11,715 nt of DNA from Thioalkalivibrio sp. (GTDB taxonomy: Bacteria > Pseudomonadota > Gammaproteobacteria > Ectothiorhodospirales > Ectothiorhodospiraceae), in contig SLHN01000164.1 of NCBI GenBank assembly GCA_007136145.1, forward strand, positions 1-11,715, read 5' to 3'. The stretch's first letter is position 1. The number at the start of each line of letters is the position of its first letter. Under the pieces are notes generated by a model. The model ran no database searches. It was not told the origin of the DNA and worked only from the letters and a program-made list of their open reading frames with translations. Below are positions 5,064-11,715 of the stretch, one piece after another. The translations under genes were made by a program, and so were the position numbers.

Positions 5064-6380
5064 TCAACCCTCCACAAACAACGCCATCGACTCCACATGC
5101 GCGGTGTGCGGAAACATGTCCATGATACCCGCCGCTTCCAGCCGATACCCGTAGTGATGCACCAGCCGCTCGGCATCCCGGGCAAGGGTTGCCGGGTTGC
5201 AGGAGACATAAAGCAGCCGAGGGATGCCCCGTGCCCCCAGGGCTTCGATGGCGGCAGCGGCACCGGTGCGAGGTGGATCGAGCAGCACGCGGTCGAAGGG
5301 GTCCTGCAGCCACGGCATCCTTGCCAGCTCCGCATCCTCGAGATTGGCGCAGACATAGCGTGTGTTGCGTATATCCTGGTTTTCGGCATTGGCGCGCGCG
5401 CGTTCCAGCATCCGTGCATCGCCCTCGACGCCGAGCACCTCGCCGGCGCTGCGTGCAAGCGGGAGAGTGAAGTTGCCGAGCCCGCAGAACAGGTCCAGAA
5501 CCCTGTGGCCGGGTTCCAGGGACAAGAGATCCAGGGCCTGCGGCACCATGCGTCGATTGATCTCGGAATGCACCTGAATGAAATCGAGTGGCCCGAACTC
5601 CACGGTCACCCCGAATTCCGGATGACCGTAGCGCAGTGACCCTTCCGGCCCCGCGAGTTGGTGCACGGTAGCCGGCCCCCCGGGTTGCAGGTGAATCTGA
5701 AGCCCTTCGACTTCGGCGAAGGCCGCCAGGCGCTGCTGATCGGCATCGGACAGCGGCTGGAGATGGCGGAAGACGAATGCCGCGGTCCCGGCATCGTCGA
5801 CGGCGGCCTCGATCTGCGGAATCCGCTCGCGGGCATCCAGCCCATCGATGAGCTGGCGCAGCGCACGGATACGCTGACCGATTGCCGGGTGCAGCACGCG
5901 GCAATCCCACATGTCGGCGAGGTAACGCCCGGCCCGCTCGCGGAAACCGACCAATGTGCCGCCCTTCTTCGCGACATACTTGACCCCGAGCCGAGCCGTG
6001 CGCCGGTAACCCTGCGACTCGCCGACCAGTGGATCGAGGCGGCGCTCCGGAGTGACCCTGCCGATCCGCGACAGGGTCTCGAACAGGTTCTTTTCCTTCA
6101 GCCGGCGCTGAAAACCGACATCGGCATGCATCAACTTGCAGCCGCCGCAGACACCGAACCATTGACACGGCGGGTCGACGCGTTCCGGAACCGGTTCCAG
6201 CACGGCATTCAGTCGGGCAGTGTCGAAATTGTGCTTGCGCCCGGTCTGTTCCACATACACCAGTTCGCCGGGAAGTGCCCCATCGACGAAACAGGCCTTG
6301 CCCTCGCGCCGGCCCACGCCTTGCCCGTCGAGGGTGAGATCGTCGATCCGCAATTCGAACGGGGTCCGGTCGATTTTCAT
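5064..6380 (-). CDS. rlmD: 23S rRNA (uracil-1939-C5)-methyltransferase RlmD
   Basis: RlmD (formerly RumA) makes m5U at position 1939 of 23S rRNA using S-adenosylmethionine. The 438-residue protein has an N-terminal TRAM domain (about 8-60) and the 4Fe-4S cysteines C72, C78 and C81 in CQWFGVCGGC, with a fourth, C160, in WDCRVLHP. It then has the SAM-binding motif VLDLFCGLGNFTLPLA (294-309), the DPPRTG motif (368-373), the catalytic nucleophile C394 in LYVSCNPATLARD, and the general-base Glu430 in HVESMALF. All key residues are present and the length is normal. The ATG overlaps the stop of the exonuclease gene by 4 nt (ATGA). It is the last gene of the right-hand operon. Confidence 0.97.
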   Translation of the reverse strand: MKIDRTPFELRIDDLTLDGQGVGRREGKACFVDGALPGELVYVEQTGRKHNFDTARLNAVLEPVPERVDPPCQWFGVCGGCKLMHADVGFQRRLKEKNLFETLSRIGRVTPERRLDPLVGESQGYRRTARLGVKYVAKKGGTLVGFRERAGRYLADMWDCRVLHPAIGQRIRALRQLIDGLDARERIPQIEAAVDDAGTAAFVFRHLQPLSDADQQRLAAFAEVEGLQIHLQPGGPATVHQLAGPEGSLRYGHPEFGVTVEFGPLDFIQVHSEINRRMVPQALDLLSLEPGHRVLDLFCGLGNFTLPLARSAGEVLGVEGDARMLERARANAENQDIRNTRYVCANLEDAELARMPWLQDPFDRVLLDPPRTGAAAAIEALGARGIPRLLYVSCNPATLARDAERLVHHYGYRLEAAGIMDMFPHTAHVESMALFVEG

Positions 6381-7177
6381 CCCGGTACAGACGCCGGGCC
6401 GCCATCCCAGACAGCCAGGAATTCATCGAGGTGACCACGGCCCGCGCTGGCCAGATAATCCCGAAGCTGCGCTTCGCATGCAGCGAGCGAATCGGTGTTC
6501 AATACCCCACGCATCAGTTCGAAGCGCAAATAGATCAGGTAGGTGTTCAATACGTCGTGTTCCACGTAGTCGTGAATACTCGCCCGATCGCCGTCGCGCC
6601 AGGCGGGCCAGACCTTGCTGCCGTCCATGCCAAGCTTGCCCGGAAATCCGAGCAGCGAAGCGATCGTATCCAGCCCTGCGGTGGCACGCATCTGGTAGGC
6701 GGCCAGCACGTCCATCAGGTCCACGTGCCGCCAGTGGAAACGGTTCAGATAGTTGTTGTACCGAAATGCGCGATCGTCGTCGCCCTGGTCCCAATAACGC
6801 GGTGCGGCAACACCATGCAAAAGCGCCCGATAATGCAGCACCGGCAGATCGAAACCGCCCCCGTTCCAACTCACGAGAGTCGGGGTTCGTTTCTCGATCA
6901 CCGCGAAGAACTGGCGCAGCAGTTCCGCCTCGTCCTCGCTATCACGCCCGAATGCCGACAACTTTATTTGATCACCGCCCCGGTACAGCACACCGATGGA
7001 AACGATCCGGTGCAACGGGTGGGCAAGGAACTCGGAGCCGGTCTTGATCCGCCGTAGCGCGAACAGCGCCTCGGCGACCTCATTGTCGGACAAACCGGCA
7101 AAGTCGTGCAGCCTGCGGGCGCCATCGAGGTCCGGAACGGTTTCCAGATCGAAGACCAGAACAGGTCCGACAGTCAT
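6377..7177 (-). CDS. Predicted 3'-5' exonuclease related to the PolB exonuclease domain (PF10108-type, DEDDy)
   Basis: The 266-residue protein carries the DEDD exonuclease signature: motif I VFDLETVP with D10 and E12, motif II SWNGGGFDLPVL with D110, and motif III YVEHD with Tyr204 and Asp208, the YxxxD form of the DEDDy class. This matches the stand-alone family annotated as a predicted 3'-5' exonuclease related to DNA polymerase B proofreading domains. It has no polymerase domain. All four metal-binding acids are present, so activity is expected, but the natural substrate is not established. The ATG start overlaps the cysM stop by 4 nt and its own stop overlaps rlmD by 4 nt, so it is locked between a cysteine-synthesis gene and an rRNA methylase gene. 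That neighbourhood may hint at RNA rather than DNA as substrate, but this is speculation. Confidence 0.9.
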   Translation of the reverse strand: MTVGPVLVFDLETVPDLDGARRLHDFAGLSDNEVAEALFALRRIKTGSEFLAHPLHRIVSIGVLYRGGDQIKLSAFGRDSEDEAELLRQFFAVIEKRTPTLVSWNGGGFDLPVLHYRALLHGVAAPRYWDQGDDDRAFRYNNYLNRFHWRHVDLMDVLAAYQMRATAGLDTIASLLGFPGKLGMDGSKVWPAWRDGDRASIHDYVEHDVLNTYLIYLRFELMRGVLNTDSLAACEAQLRDYLASAGRGHLDEFLAVWDGGPASVPG

Positions 7178-8082
7178 GCCGGATACACTCCGGTGGAGAT
7201 GTAGCGGTCGCCCCGATCGCAGATGATCGCAACGATCAGGCCGCCATCGACTTCCGCCGCCACCCTGAGCGCGGCAGCCACGGCACCGCCGGAAGACACA
7301 CCCGCGAAGATGCCTTCCTCCGCGGCCAGGCGGCGCATCGTCGTCTCGGCCTCCTGCTGGCTGACATCCAGGGTCTGGTCGACCCTTGCGGCGTCAAAGA
7401 TCGACGGCAGATAGGCTTCGGGCCAGCGCCGGATTCCAGGAATCGACGACCCCTCGGTCGGCTGCACACCGACAATGCGCACCTCCGGGTTCTGTTCCTT
7501 CAGGTAGCGCGAAGTCCCCATGATGGTGCCAGTGGTGCCCATCGATGATACGAAATGCGTGACCTGCCCCTGGGTATCACGCCAGATCTCGGGTCCGGTA
7601 CCCCGGTAATGGGCATCGGAATTGTCAGTATTGCTGAACTGGTCGAGCACGCGACCCCGGCCCTCGCGCTGCATTTGCTGCGCCAGATCCCGGGCACCCT
7701 CCATGCTCTGTTCGCGGCTAACCAGGACGATCTCGGCCCCGAACGCCTTCATTGCCGCACGGCGCTCGGCGGACATATTGTCCGGCATGATCAGAATCAT
7801 GCGATAGCCCTTGATTGCCGCGACCATCGCAAGCGCGATACCCGTGTTGCCACTTGTAGCCTCGATCAGGGTATCGCCAGGCTGGATCTGTCCACGCGCC
7901 TCGGCCTGCAGGATCATGTTCAGCGCCGGCCGGTCCTTCACCGACCCCGCCGGGTTGTTGCCCTCGAGTTTGGCCAGTACGGTCGACGGCAGTCCTGCCG
8001 CCAGCCGCTGCAGGCGCACCAACGGAGTATTGCCGACAAAAGCCTCCAGCGTGGGGAATGAATGGCTGTTCGTGTTTTTCAT
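7174..8082 (-). CDS. cysM: Cysteine synthase B (O-acetylserine sulfhydrylase, CysM type)
   Basis: CysM is a fold-type II PLP enzyme that makes cysteine from O-acetylserine with sulfide, or S-sulfocysteine with thiosulfate. From the ATG at 8082 it has 302 residues. Visible motifs are GNTPLV (17-22), PAGSVKDR (44-51) with the PLP lysine K49, the substrate loop TSGNTG (76-81), the phosphate-binding GTTGT (182-186), GVSSGGA (261-267), and the CysM-like C-terminus GDRYISTGVYPA. The PAGSVKDR and ISTGV motifs favour CysM over CysK. The frame stays open to 8274, but that part overlaps acpS and is not CysM-like. No GTG, TTG or ATG between acpS and 8082 offers a better start. There is no clear Shine-Dalgarno site before 8082; instead a perfect inverted repeat ends 9 nt upstream. 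The product is cytoplasmic. Confidence 0.95.
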   Translation of the reverse strand: MKNTNSHSFPTLEAFVGNTPLVRLQRLAAGLPSTVLAKLEGNNPAGSVKDRPALNMILQAEARGQIQPGDTLIEATSGNTGIALAMVAAIKGYRMILIMPDNMSAERRAAMKAFGAEIVLVSREQSMEGARDLAQQMQREGRGRVLDQFSNTDNSDAHYRGTGPEIWRDTQGQVTHFVSSMGTTGTIMGTSRYLKEQNPEVRIVGVQPTEGSSIPGIRRWPEAYLPSIFDAARVDQTLDVSQQEAETTMRRLAAEEGIFAGVSSGGAVAAALRVAAEVDGGLIVAIICDRGDRYISTGVYPA

Positions 8083-8091
8083 GACGCGAGA

Positions 8092-8115
8092 GTATACCGG
8101 CTCCCGCCGGTATAC
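8092..8115 (-). promoter_or_regulatory. Perfect 10-bp inverted repeat with 4-nt loop before cysM (RNA hairpin or operator)
   Basis: On the minus strand GTATACCGGC (8106-8115) and GCCGGTATAC (8092-8101) are exact reverse complements around a 4-nt loop reading GGGA. GGGA fits the stable GNRA tetraloop pattern; the plus-strand loop TCCC does not, so the design favours RNA transcribed with cysM. It lies 13 nt past the acpS stop and ends 9 nt before the cysM ATG. There is no T-run after it, so it is not a standard terminator. Its 3' arm also holds TATACT (8091-8096), a good -10 hexamer that would place a start site almost on the cysM ATG. A protein-binding operator is the other reading. Confidence 0.6.
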
Positions 8116-8128
8116 GTGGAACCGGCGA

Positions 8129-8509
8129 TCAGGGTTCGCCTTCCACCACCACGAACGCCTGGGCGTAGTTGTGTTCGTCGCTGATACTGAGGTGGATGCG
8201 AAGCACGCCACGACGCGCGGCGGTACGCGCGACCGATCCGCTGAGCGCGAACCCGGGACGACCGGCGGCGTCATGGATCACGCAGGCCTCGTTGAGAGCC
8301 ATGTCGCGTCCCACTCCGCAGCCCAGCGCCTTGGCCAGCGCCTCCTTGGCGGCAAAGCGACGGGCGATGAATGCCTCGGGACGAACATCTGGAACCTGCT
8401 CCCGCTCCTCGGGATGAAGCAGGCGTTCGAGCAGCCGATGTCCATGTCGCTCGAGGATCGGTCGCAGGCGCTCCACTCGCACCAGATCGGTTCCGACGCC
8501 CAGGATCAT
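8129..8509 (-). CDS. acpS: Holo-[acyl-carrier-protein] synthase AcpS
   Basis: AcpS transfers the 4'-phosphopantetheine arm from coenzyme A to acyl carrier protein, activating fatty-acid synthesis. The 126-residue length is typical. The family signatures are GVGTDLVRVERL (4-15) with metal-binding D8 and RRFAAKEALAKALG (50-63) with the conserved K55 and E56. The C-terminal HLSISDEHNYAQAFVVVE matches the usual final strand. The ATG at 8509 lies 9 nt after the pdxJ stop and uses a GAAGTG-like site that overlaps the end of pdxJ. The pdxJ-acpS pairing is conserved in gammaproteobacteria. The protein appears intact. Confidence 0.97.
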   Translation of the reverse strand: MILGVGTDLVRVERLRPILERHGHRLLERLLHPEEREQVPDVRPEAFIARRFAAKEALAKALGCGVGRDMALNEACVIHDAAGRPGFALSGSVARTAARRGVLRIHLSISDEHNYAQAFVVVEGEP

Positions 8510-8518
8510 CAGTGCACT

Positions 8519-9274
8519 TCAACGGCCATCACGGCGGGCGGCATCGATGATACCGCGCATGTGGCTGACCGCCTCCGGCAAACCAGTGAACAGCGCCCGG
8601 GCAATGATCGAATGACCGATGTTGAGCTCGTGAAACAACGGGTAAGCGGCAATCCGCCGCACGTTGTCATAGTCGAGTCCGTGCCCGGCATTGATCACCA
8701 GCCCGAGTTCCCGGCCGATACGAGCGGCCTCGAACAGCCCTTCGGCCAGGCGCCCCTGCTCCTCTGGATCACGAGCATTCGCATACGCTCCGGTATGGAG
8801 TTCGACCACAGTGGCTCCGACCGCGGCCGCGGCCTCGAGCTGACGCGGATCCGGTTCGATGAACAGGGATACCTCGATCCCCACACCCGCCAGTGGCTGC
8901 ACGAAATCCCGCAGGCGAACCTGTTGCCCGGCAACATCGAGTCCGCCCTCGGTCGTGAGTTCCTCACGGCGCTCGGGCACGATGCAGCACGCCTCCGGCA
9001 ACAGCTTCAGTGCAATCGCCTGCATGCCGTCGGTGGCGGCCATCTCCAGGTTCAGTGGGCGAGCCAACCGCGGTTTGATCCCGAAGACATCGTCATCCTG
9101 GATATGCCGCCGGTCCTCACGCAGGTGCAGGGTGATCGAATCAGCCCCGCTGGCCTCGGCAAGACGCACCGCGTGCATCAGGTCAGGATACGGAGTGTGA
9201 CGGGCCTGACGGATGGTGGCGATGTGGTCGAGATTGACCCCGAGCCGGAGTGCCGGGCGTGGATCCGCTGCCAT
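8519..9274 (-). CDS. pdxJ: Pyridoxine 5'-phosphate synthase PdxJ
   Basis: PdxJ condenses 1-deoxyxylulose 5-phosphate with 3-amino-2-oxopropyl phosphate to form pyridoxine 5'-phosphate, the ring-closing step of the DXP-dependent vitamin B6 pathway. The 251-residue TIM-barrel protein shows LGVNLDHIATIRQAR (11-25), TLHLREDRRHIQDDD (48-62) with the catalytic-region His50, PLNLEMAAT with Glu77, ELTTEGGLDV (105-114), VELHTGAYA (157-165), NAGHGLDYDNV (195-205) with His198, and the C-terminal phosphate loop ELNIGHSIIARALF. The GAGGA ribosome-binding site overlaps the recO stop (TGAGGA), about 11 nt before the ATG, so translation is likely linked to recO. Its product, as PLP, is the cofactor of the nearby CysM, though this pairing is probably incidental. 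Confidence 0.97.
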   Translation of the reverse strand: MAADPRPALRLGVNLDHIATIRQARHTPYPDLMHAVRLAEASGADSITLHLREDRRHIQDDDVFGIKPRLARPLNLEMAATDGMQAIALKLLPEACCIVPERREELTTEGGLDVAGQQVRLRDFVQPLAGVGIEVSLFIEPDPRQLEAAAAVGATVVELHTGAYANARDPEEQGRLAEGLFEAARIGRELGLVINAGHGLDYDNVRRIAAYPLFHELNIGHSIIARALFTGLPEAVSHMRGIIDAARRDGR

Positions 9275-9288
9275 GTTTCGGTGATTCC

Positions 9289-9954
9289 TCAGAGAAGGCG
9301 CCGGGTCTGGATCTCCCGGCCGTCGAGATAGTGATTGATCAATCCGCGCATGAAGTCACGCGCGGCACGCTGATCATTATCCGCCAGCAACGAGCCAGTG
9401 GCGAGAGCCCTCAGAGCAGGACCACTGAGGGATCCTGGCACCGCGGGAACAACTGGCTCGCTCAAGCCTTCCCCAGGCCGGTACAGATAGTGCGCATCGA
9501 CCCCAAGTTCAGCATCAGCGAGATATTCGAGCCCCGAGTCCACGAGGCACAACAGGGACCACTCGGCAGCACGCAGCGCATGCTCCGGCCGTGCGGGCAC
9601 CAGCAGACGCTCGTAGGTTCGATACAGGATGCCAAAGATTTCGTCAGCGCGCGTGTCGCGAGGAAACAGTTTGAGGACCAACTCGTTGACATACAGCGCG
9701 CAGACCAGGGCCCGACCCACGAGCGGAAACACACGTCGTTCCTCGCCCACCGTCAGGCTGGGCAGCTCACCCCGACCACGCCAGCAGAGATCCAGCAACA
9801 CGAAGGGACGGACAGCGCCCGCGCGCCCCCGGGCCATAACCGCGACCCGGCCGGCATCGCGGGTCACCAATTCAACGACACGACTGCTCTCGCGAAAAGG
9901 CCGCGCGTGCAGCACGAAACCCGGAACCAACGACTCGGGCCGATCAGACGTCAC
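9289..9954 (-). CDS. recO: DNA repair protein RecO
   Basis: RecO works with RecR (and RecF) to load RecA on SSB-coated single-stranded DNA and anneals complementary strands. From GTG at 9954 it has 221 residues: an N-terminal OB-fold (about 1-80, including FVLHARPFRESSRVVELVTRDAGRVAVMARGRAG-type sequence) and a helical C-terminal domain with ALYVNELVLKLFPRDTR. The zinc-finger cysteines found in some RecO proteins are absent, as in enteric RecO. The frame is open to 10194, but that portion is a shadow of era. GTG at 9954 overlaps the era stop by 4 nt (GTGA), the same style of junction as elsewhere in this operon, so it is chosen as the start. The rnc-era-recO-pdxJ-acpS order is classic. Confidence 0.95.
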   Translation of the reverse strand: MTSDRPESLVPGFVLHARPFRESSRVVELVTRDAGRVAVMARGRAGAVRPFVLLDLCWRGRGELPSLTVGEERRVFPLVGRALVCALYVNELVLKLFPRDTRADEIFGILYRTYERLLVPARPEHALRAAEWSLLCLVDSGLEYLADAELGVDAHYLYRPGEGLSEPVVPAVPGSLSGPALRALATGSLLADNDQRAARDFMRGLINHYLDGREIQTRRLL

Positions 9955-10871
9955 CGCGGTTCTTCGATACCCAGTTCCCGCAATGCCCGATTGCTCTGCG
10001 ACCAACCCTCTTCCACTCGTACCGTCAGACGCAGCATGATCTTGCGTTCCAGCAGGGTTTCCAACTGCTCGCGAGCAGCCTGGCCGATACGTTTGAGCAT
10101 CTGCCCCCCTTTCCCGATCACGATTCCCTTCTGGCTGTCCCGCTCGACCAGAATCAGGGCATCGATGTGCGTGATGCCAGGCTGATCGTCCCAACCCTCC
10201 ACCCGCACCGCGACCGAGTAAGGAACTTCCTGCCCGAGACGCTCCAGCAAGGCCTCGCGGATCATTTCCTCGGCCCGAAAACGCTCGGGGCGATCGCTCA
10301 GCTGCTCCGGGTCATACAGGAACGGACCTTCCGGCAGGTGCCGGTTCAATTCCGCGACCAGTCCCTGCAGGTTCCTGCCGGTTTTCCCCGAAAGCGGAAC
10401 GATTCCCAGGTAATCGTATTCACCGGCTCTGGCCTCGAGAAACGGCAGCAGCGCGTTCTTGTCCGGGACTCGGTCCACCTTGTTTACCACCAGAACCGCC
10501 GGCCGCCGGGCCGAGCGGATCGCCTCGAGGATAAAGGCGTCGCCTTCGTCGAATCGACCCGCCTCGATGATGAAACACACGATGTCGGCATCGCTGAGCG
10601 CCTGAACGGCCGTGCGGTTCAACACCCGATTCATCAATCGACTGCGCTCCGAATCGATCCCCGGGGTATCGATCAGCACCGTCTGATCCTGGCCCTGCGT
10701 CACGATTCCAAGGATCCGATTACGGGTCGTGTGCGGCTTGCGTGTGATCGCGGCCAGCTTTTCTCCGACCATGCGATTCAGCAGGGTAGTCTTGCCCACG
10801 TTGGGGCGCCCGACCAGGGCCACCAGGCCACAACGCGTCATCCCGACTCCTGGCACGCCACTGCTCATCAT
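9951..10871 (-). CDS. era: GTPase Era
   Basis: Era is an essential GTPase that binds the 3' end of 16S rRNA and helps mature the 30S subunit. From the ATG at 10871 the protein has 306 residues. It has G1 GRPNVGKT (21-28), the switch HTTRNRI near 47, G3 DTPG (68-71), G4 NKVD (130-133), a G5-like PLSGKTG near 159-165, and a C-terminal KH domain with IGKGG at 252-256. The frame is open to 10961, but that extra part overlaps rnc in another frame and is not Era-like. The chosen ATG overlaps the rnc stop by 4 nt (ATGA) and has a GGAG site 5 nt upstream; an adjacent ATG (10868) is the alternative. All nucleotide-binding motifs are intact. Confidence 0.97.
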   Translation of the reverse strand: MMSSGVPGVGMTRCGLVALVGRPNVGKTTLLNRMVGEKLAAITRKPHTTRNRILGIVTQGQDQTVLIDTPGIDSERSRLMNRVLNRTAVQALSDADIVCFIIEAGRFDEGDAFILEAIRSARRPAVLVVNKVDRVPDKNALLPFLEARAGEYDYLGIVPLSGKTGRNLQGLVAELNRHLPEGPFLYDPEQLSDRPERFRAEEMIREALLERLGQEVPYSVAVRVEGWDDQPGITHIDALILVERDSQKGIVIGKGGQMLKRIGQAAREQLETLLERKIMLRLTVRVEEGWSQSNRALRELGIEEPR

Positions 10872-11569
10872 TCGTGCTCCGGTCGCAGACGGCTCAGGGC
10901 CATCTCGGCCGCGGATTGCTCGGCACCGCGACGGCTTGAGCCGGAACCGCGCTGTGACCATTTCTCGCTCGGCAACCGGACCTCCACCGTGAATTCGCGC
11001 GCGTGGTCGGGGCCGGAGATCTCCAGAACGCGGTACTCCGGCAATGCCTTCCCACGACCCTGCAGAAACTCCTGCAGCCTGGTTTTCGGATCCTTCAGTG
11101 ATTCGGCGCTTGGGAGACCCGCCAACCGACCGGCATACAGCCGAAGCACGAATTCACGCGCGGCTTCGAAACCGACATCGCGATGGATTGCTCCGATCAG
11201 TGCCTCCAGGGCGTCGGCGAGAATCGATTCACGGCGATAGCCGCCGCTTTTGCGCTCGCCCTGACCCAGATTCAGAGCCCCCTCCATGCCGACCGCTCGA
11301 GCCAACTCCGCCAGCGACCCCCGGTTGACCAGAGCAGCCCGCAGCCGGGTCAGATCGCCTTCCGGCGCATCCGGGAGCCGCTCGAACAGGACTTCGGCGA
11401 TCACCGCGCCCAGCACCGCGTCACCGAGGAATTCCAGACGCTCGTTGTGACTGCCGCCGGCGCTGCGGTGGGTGAGCGCCTGTTCCAGGGATTCCGCGCC
11501 CCGCAACGCCTCGGGAAGCAGGCTGCGGAAATTCGGGGCGGAAGCACGCGGACCGGTCGCTTCTTGCAT
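10868..11569 (-). CDS. rnc: Ribonuclease III
   Basis: RNase III cuts double-stranded RNA, including the 30S rRNA precursor stems. The signature HNERLEFLGDAVL holds the catalytic acids E43, E46 and D50 (numbered from the ATG at 11569), and ADALEALIGA holds D119 and E122. The C-terminal double-stranded RNA-binding domain starts near KDPKTRLQEFLQ and ends at QSAAEMALSRLR. The ATG at 11569 gives 233 residues and a signature position close to the E. coli enzyme (E38), with a GGCGG-type site 8 nt upstream. The frame also opens at a TTG (11608) that overlaps the DUF4845 stop by 4 nt (TTGA), giving 246 residues; that start imitates other junctions here and cannot be excluded. RNase III and Era act in the same 16S rRNA maturation pathway, and their genes are coupled. 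Confidence 0.95.
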   Translation of the reverse strand: MQEATGPRASAPNFRSLLPEALRGAESLEQALTHRSAGGSHNERLEFLGDAVLGAVIAEVLFERLPDAPEGDLTRLRAALVNRGSLAELARAVGMEGALNLGQGERKSGGYRRESILADALEALIGAIHRDVGFEAAREFVLRLYAGRLAGLPSAESLKDPKTRLQEFLQGRGKALPEYRVLEISGPDHAREFTVEVRLPSEKWSQRGSGSSRRGAEQSAAEMALSRLRPEHE

Positions 11570-11604
11570 ACGGGTCACCGCCGGATCGATGGAATCCTGG
11601 GCCG

Positions 11605-11715
11605 TCAACGCGAGAGCTGCTCGCGGCGGTTGAATCGAGCGACAAGATCGAGGTTGCCGATGAAATCGCGGCGCACCTCGTATTCCAGCACCAGGTAACG
11701 GGCCTCGTTCTCCTG
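11605..11715 (-). CDS. C-terminal end of a DUF4845-type protein (gene begins outside window)
   Basis: The minus strand from 11715 reads an open frame of 36 codons ending in TGA at 11605. It includes EARYLVLEYEVRRDFIGNLD and ends REQLSR. This pattern (a valine/leucine strand, then YEVRRxFxGNxD) and its place just before rnc match the DUF4845 membrane protein found between lepB and rnc in gammaproteobacteria. The function of the family is not known. Only the tail can be judged; the call rests largely on position. Confidence 0.7.
   Translation of the reverse strand, partial: QENEARYLVLEYEVRRDFIGNLDLVARFNRREQLSR

Noticed and set aside
5388..5404. Alternating GC run (Z-DNA-like) within rlmD
   Set aside because: Short and fully explained by Ala/Arg codons in a GC-rich gene.
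4954..6438. 494-codon minus-strand open frame overlapping rlmD
   Set aside because: It is the rlmD sequence in another frame, Arg/Gly-rich and lacking motifs; RlmD with all its catalytic residues occupies the proper frame.
8231..8509. Asp instead of His in the C-terminal ISDEHNYA motif of AcpS
   Set aside because: E. coli AcpS also has Asp at the matching place, so it is normal variation.
7811..9331. 506-codon plus-strand open frame antisense to cysM, acpS and pdxJ
   Set aside because: Composition is that of a reverse-strand shadow and no domain pattern is visible; three well-conserved genes explain the region.

Overview
The window looks like chromosomal DNA from a high-GC gammaproteobacterium. 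The gene order lepB-DUF4845-rnc-era-recO-pdxJ-acpS-cysM-rlmD and the exbB-exbD-lpxK-Trm112 cluster are both typical of that class, and a Chromatiales/Ectothiorhodospiraceae-like member is plausible. The taxon is inferred from gene order and base composition only. Twelve of the thirteen protein genes inside the window or at its edges run on the minus strand; the HIT-family gene is the only one on the plus strand. No tRNA, rRNA, CRISPR, insertion sequence or prophage was seen.

Right block (about 11715 down to 5064, minus strand): the tail of a DUF4845 gene, then rnc, era, recO, pdxJ, acpS, cysM, a predicted PolB-like DEDDy 3'-5' exonuclease, and rlmD. Several junctions overlap by 4 nt (ATGA or GTGA), so this reads as one translationally coupled operon. 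It combines RNA processing and ribosome assembly (rnc, era, rlmD), DNA repair (recO, perhaps the exonuclease) and cofactor or amino-acid synthesis (pdxJ makes pyridoxine 5'-phosphate, acpS activates acyl carrier protein, cysM is a PLP enzyme making cysteine). The only sizeable break is at acpS/cysM, where a perfect 10-bp inverted repeat sits just before the cysM start codon. Read as RNA on the gene strand, it folds with a GNRA-type GGGA loop.

Middle (about 5063 to 3353): a small accessory-looking island. A secreted GlcG/HbpS-like protein (minus) is divergent from a HIT-family protein (plus). Their 218-bp intergenic region holds candidate promoters and a perfect 7-3-7 palindrome. The HIT protein has lost the third histidine of its triad. 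The 210 bp between the convergent HIT and rlmD genes hold one candidate hairpin and no credible gene.

Left block (3352 down to 1, minus strand): exbB, exbD, a divergent WaaA (Kdo transferase)-like protein, lpxK, and the start of a Trm112-family gene cut by the window edge. This is an envelope/lipid A gene cluster. The WaaA-like protein occupies the place where related clusters often carry msbA, and it lacks the catalytic glutamate motifs of true Kdo transferases. It is the most interesting protein in the window.
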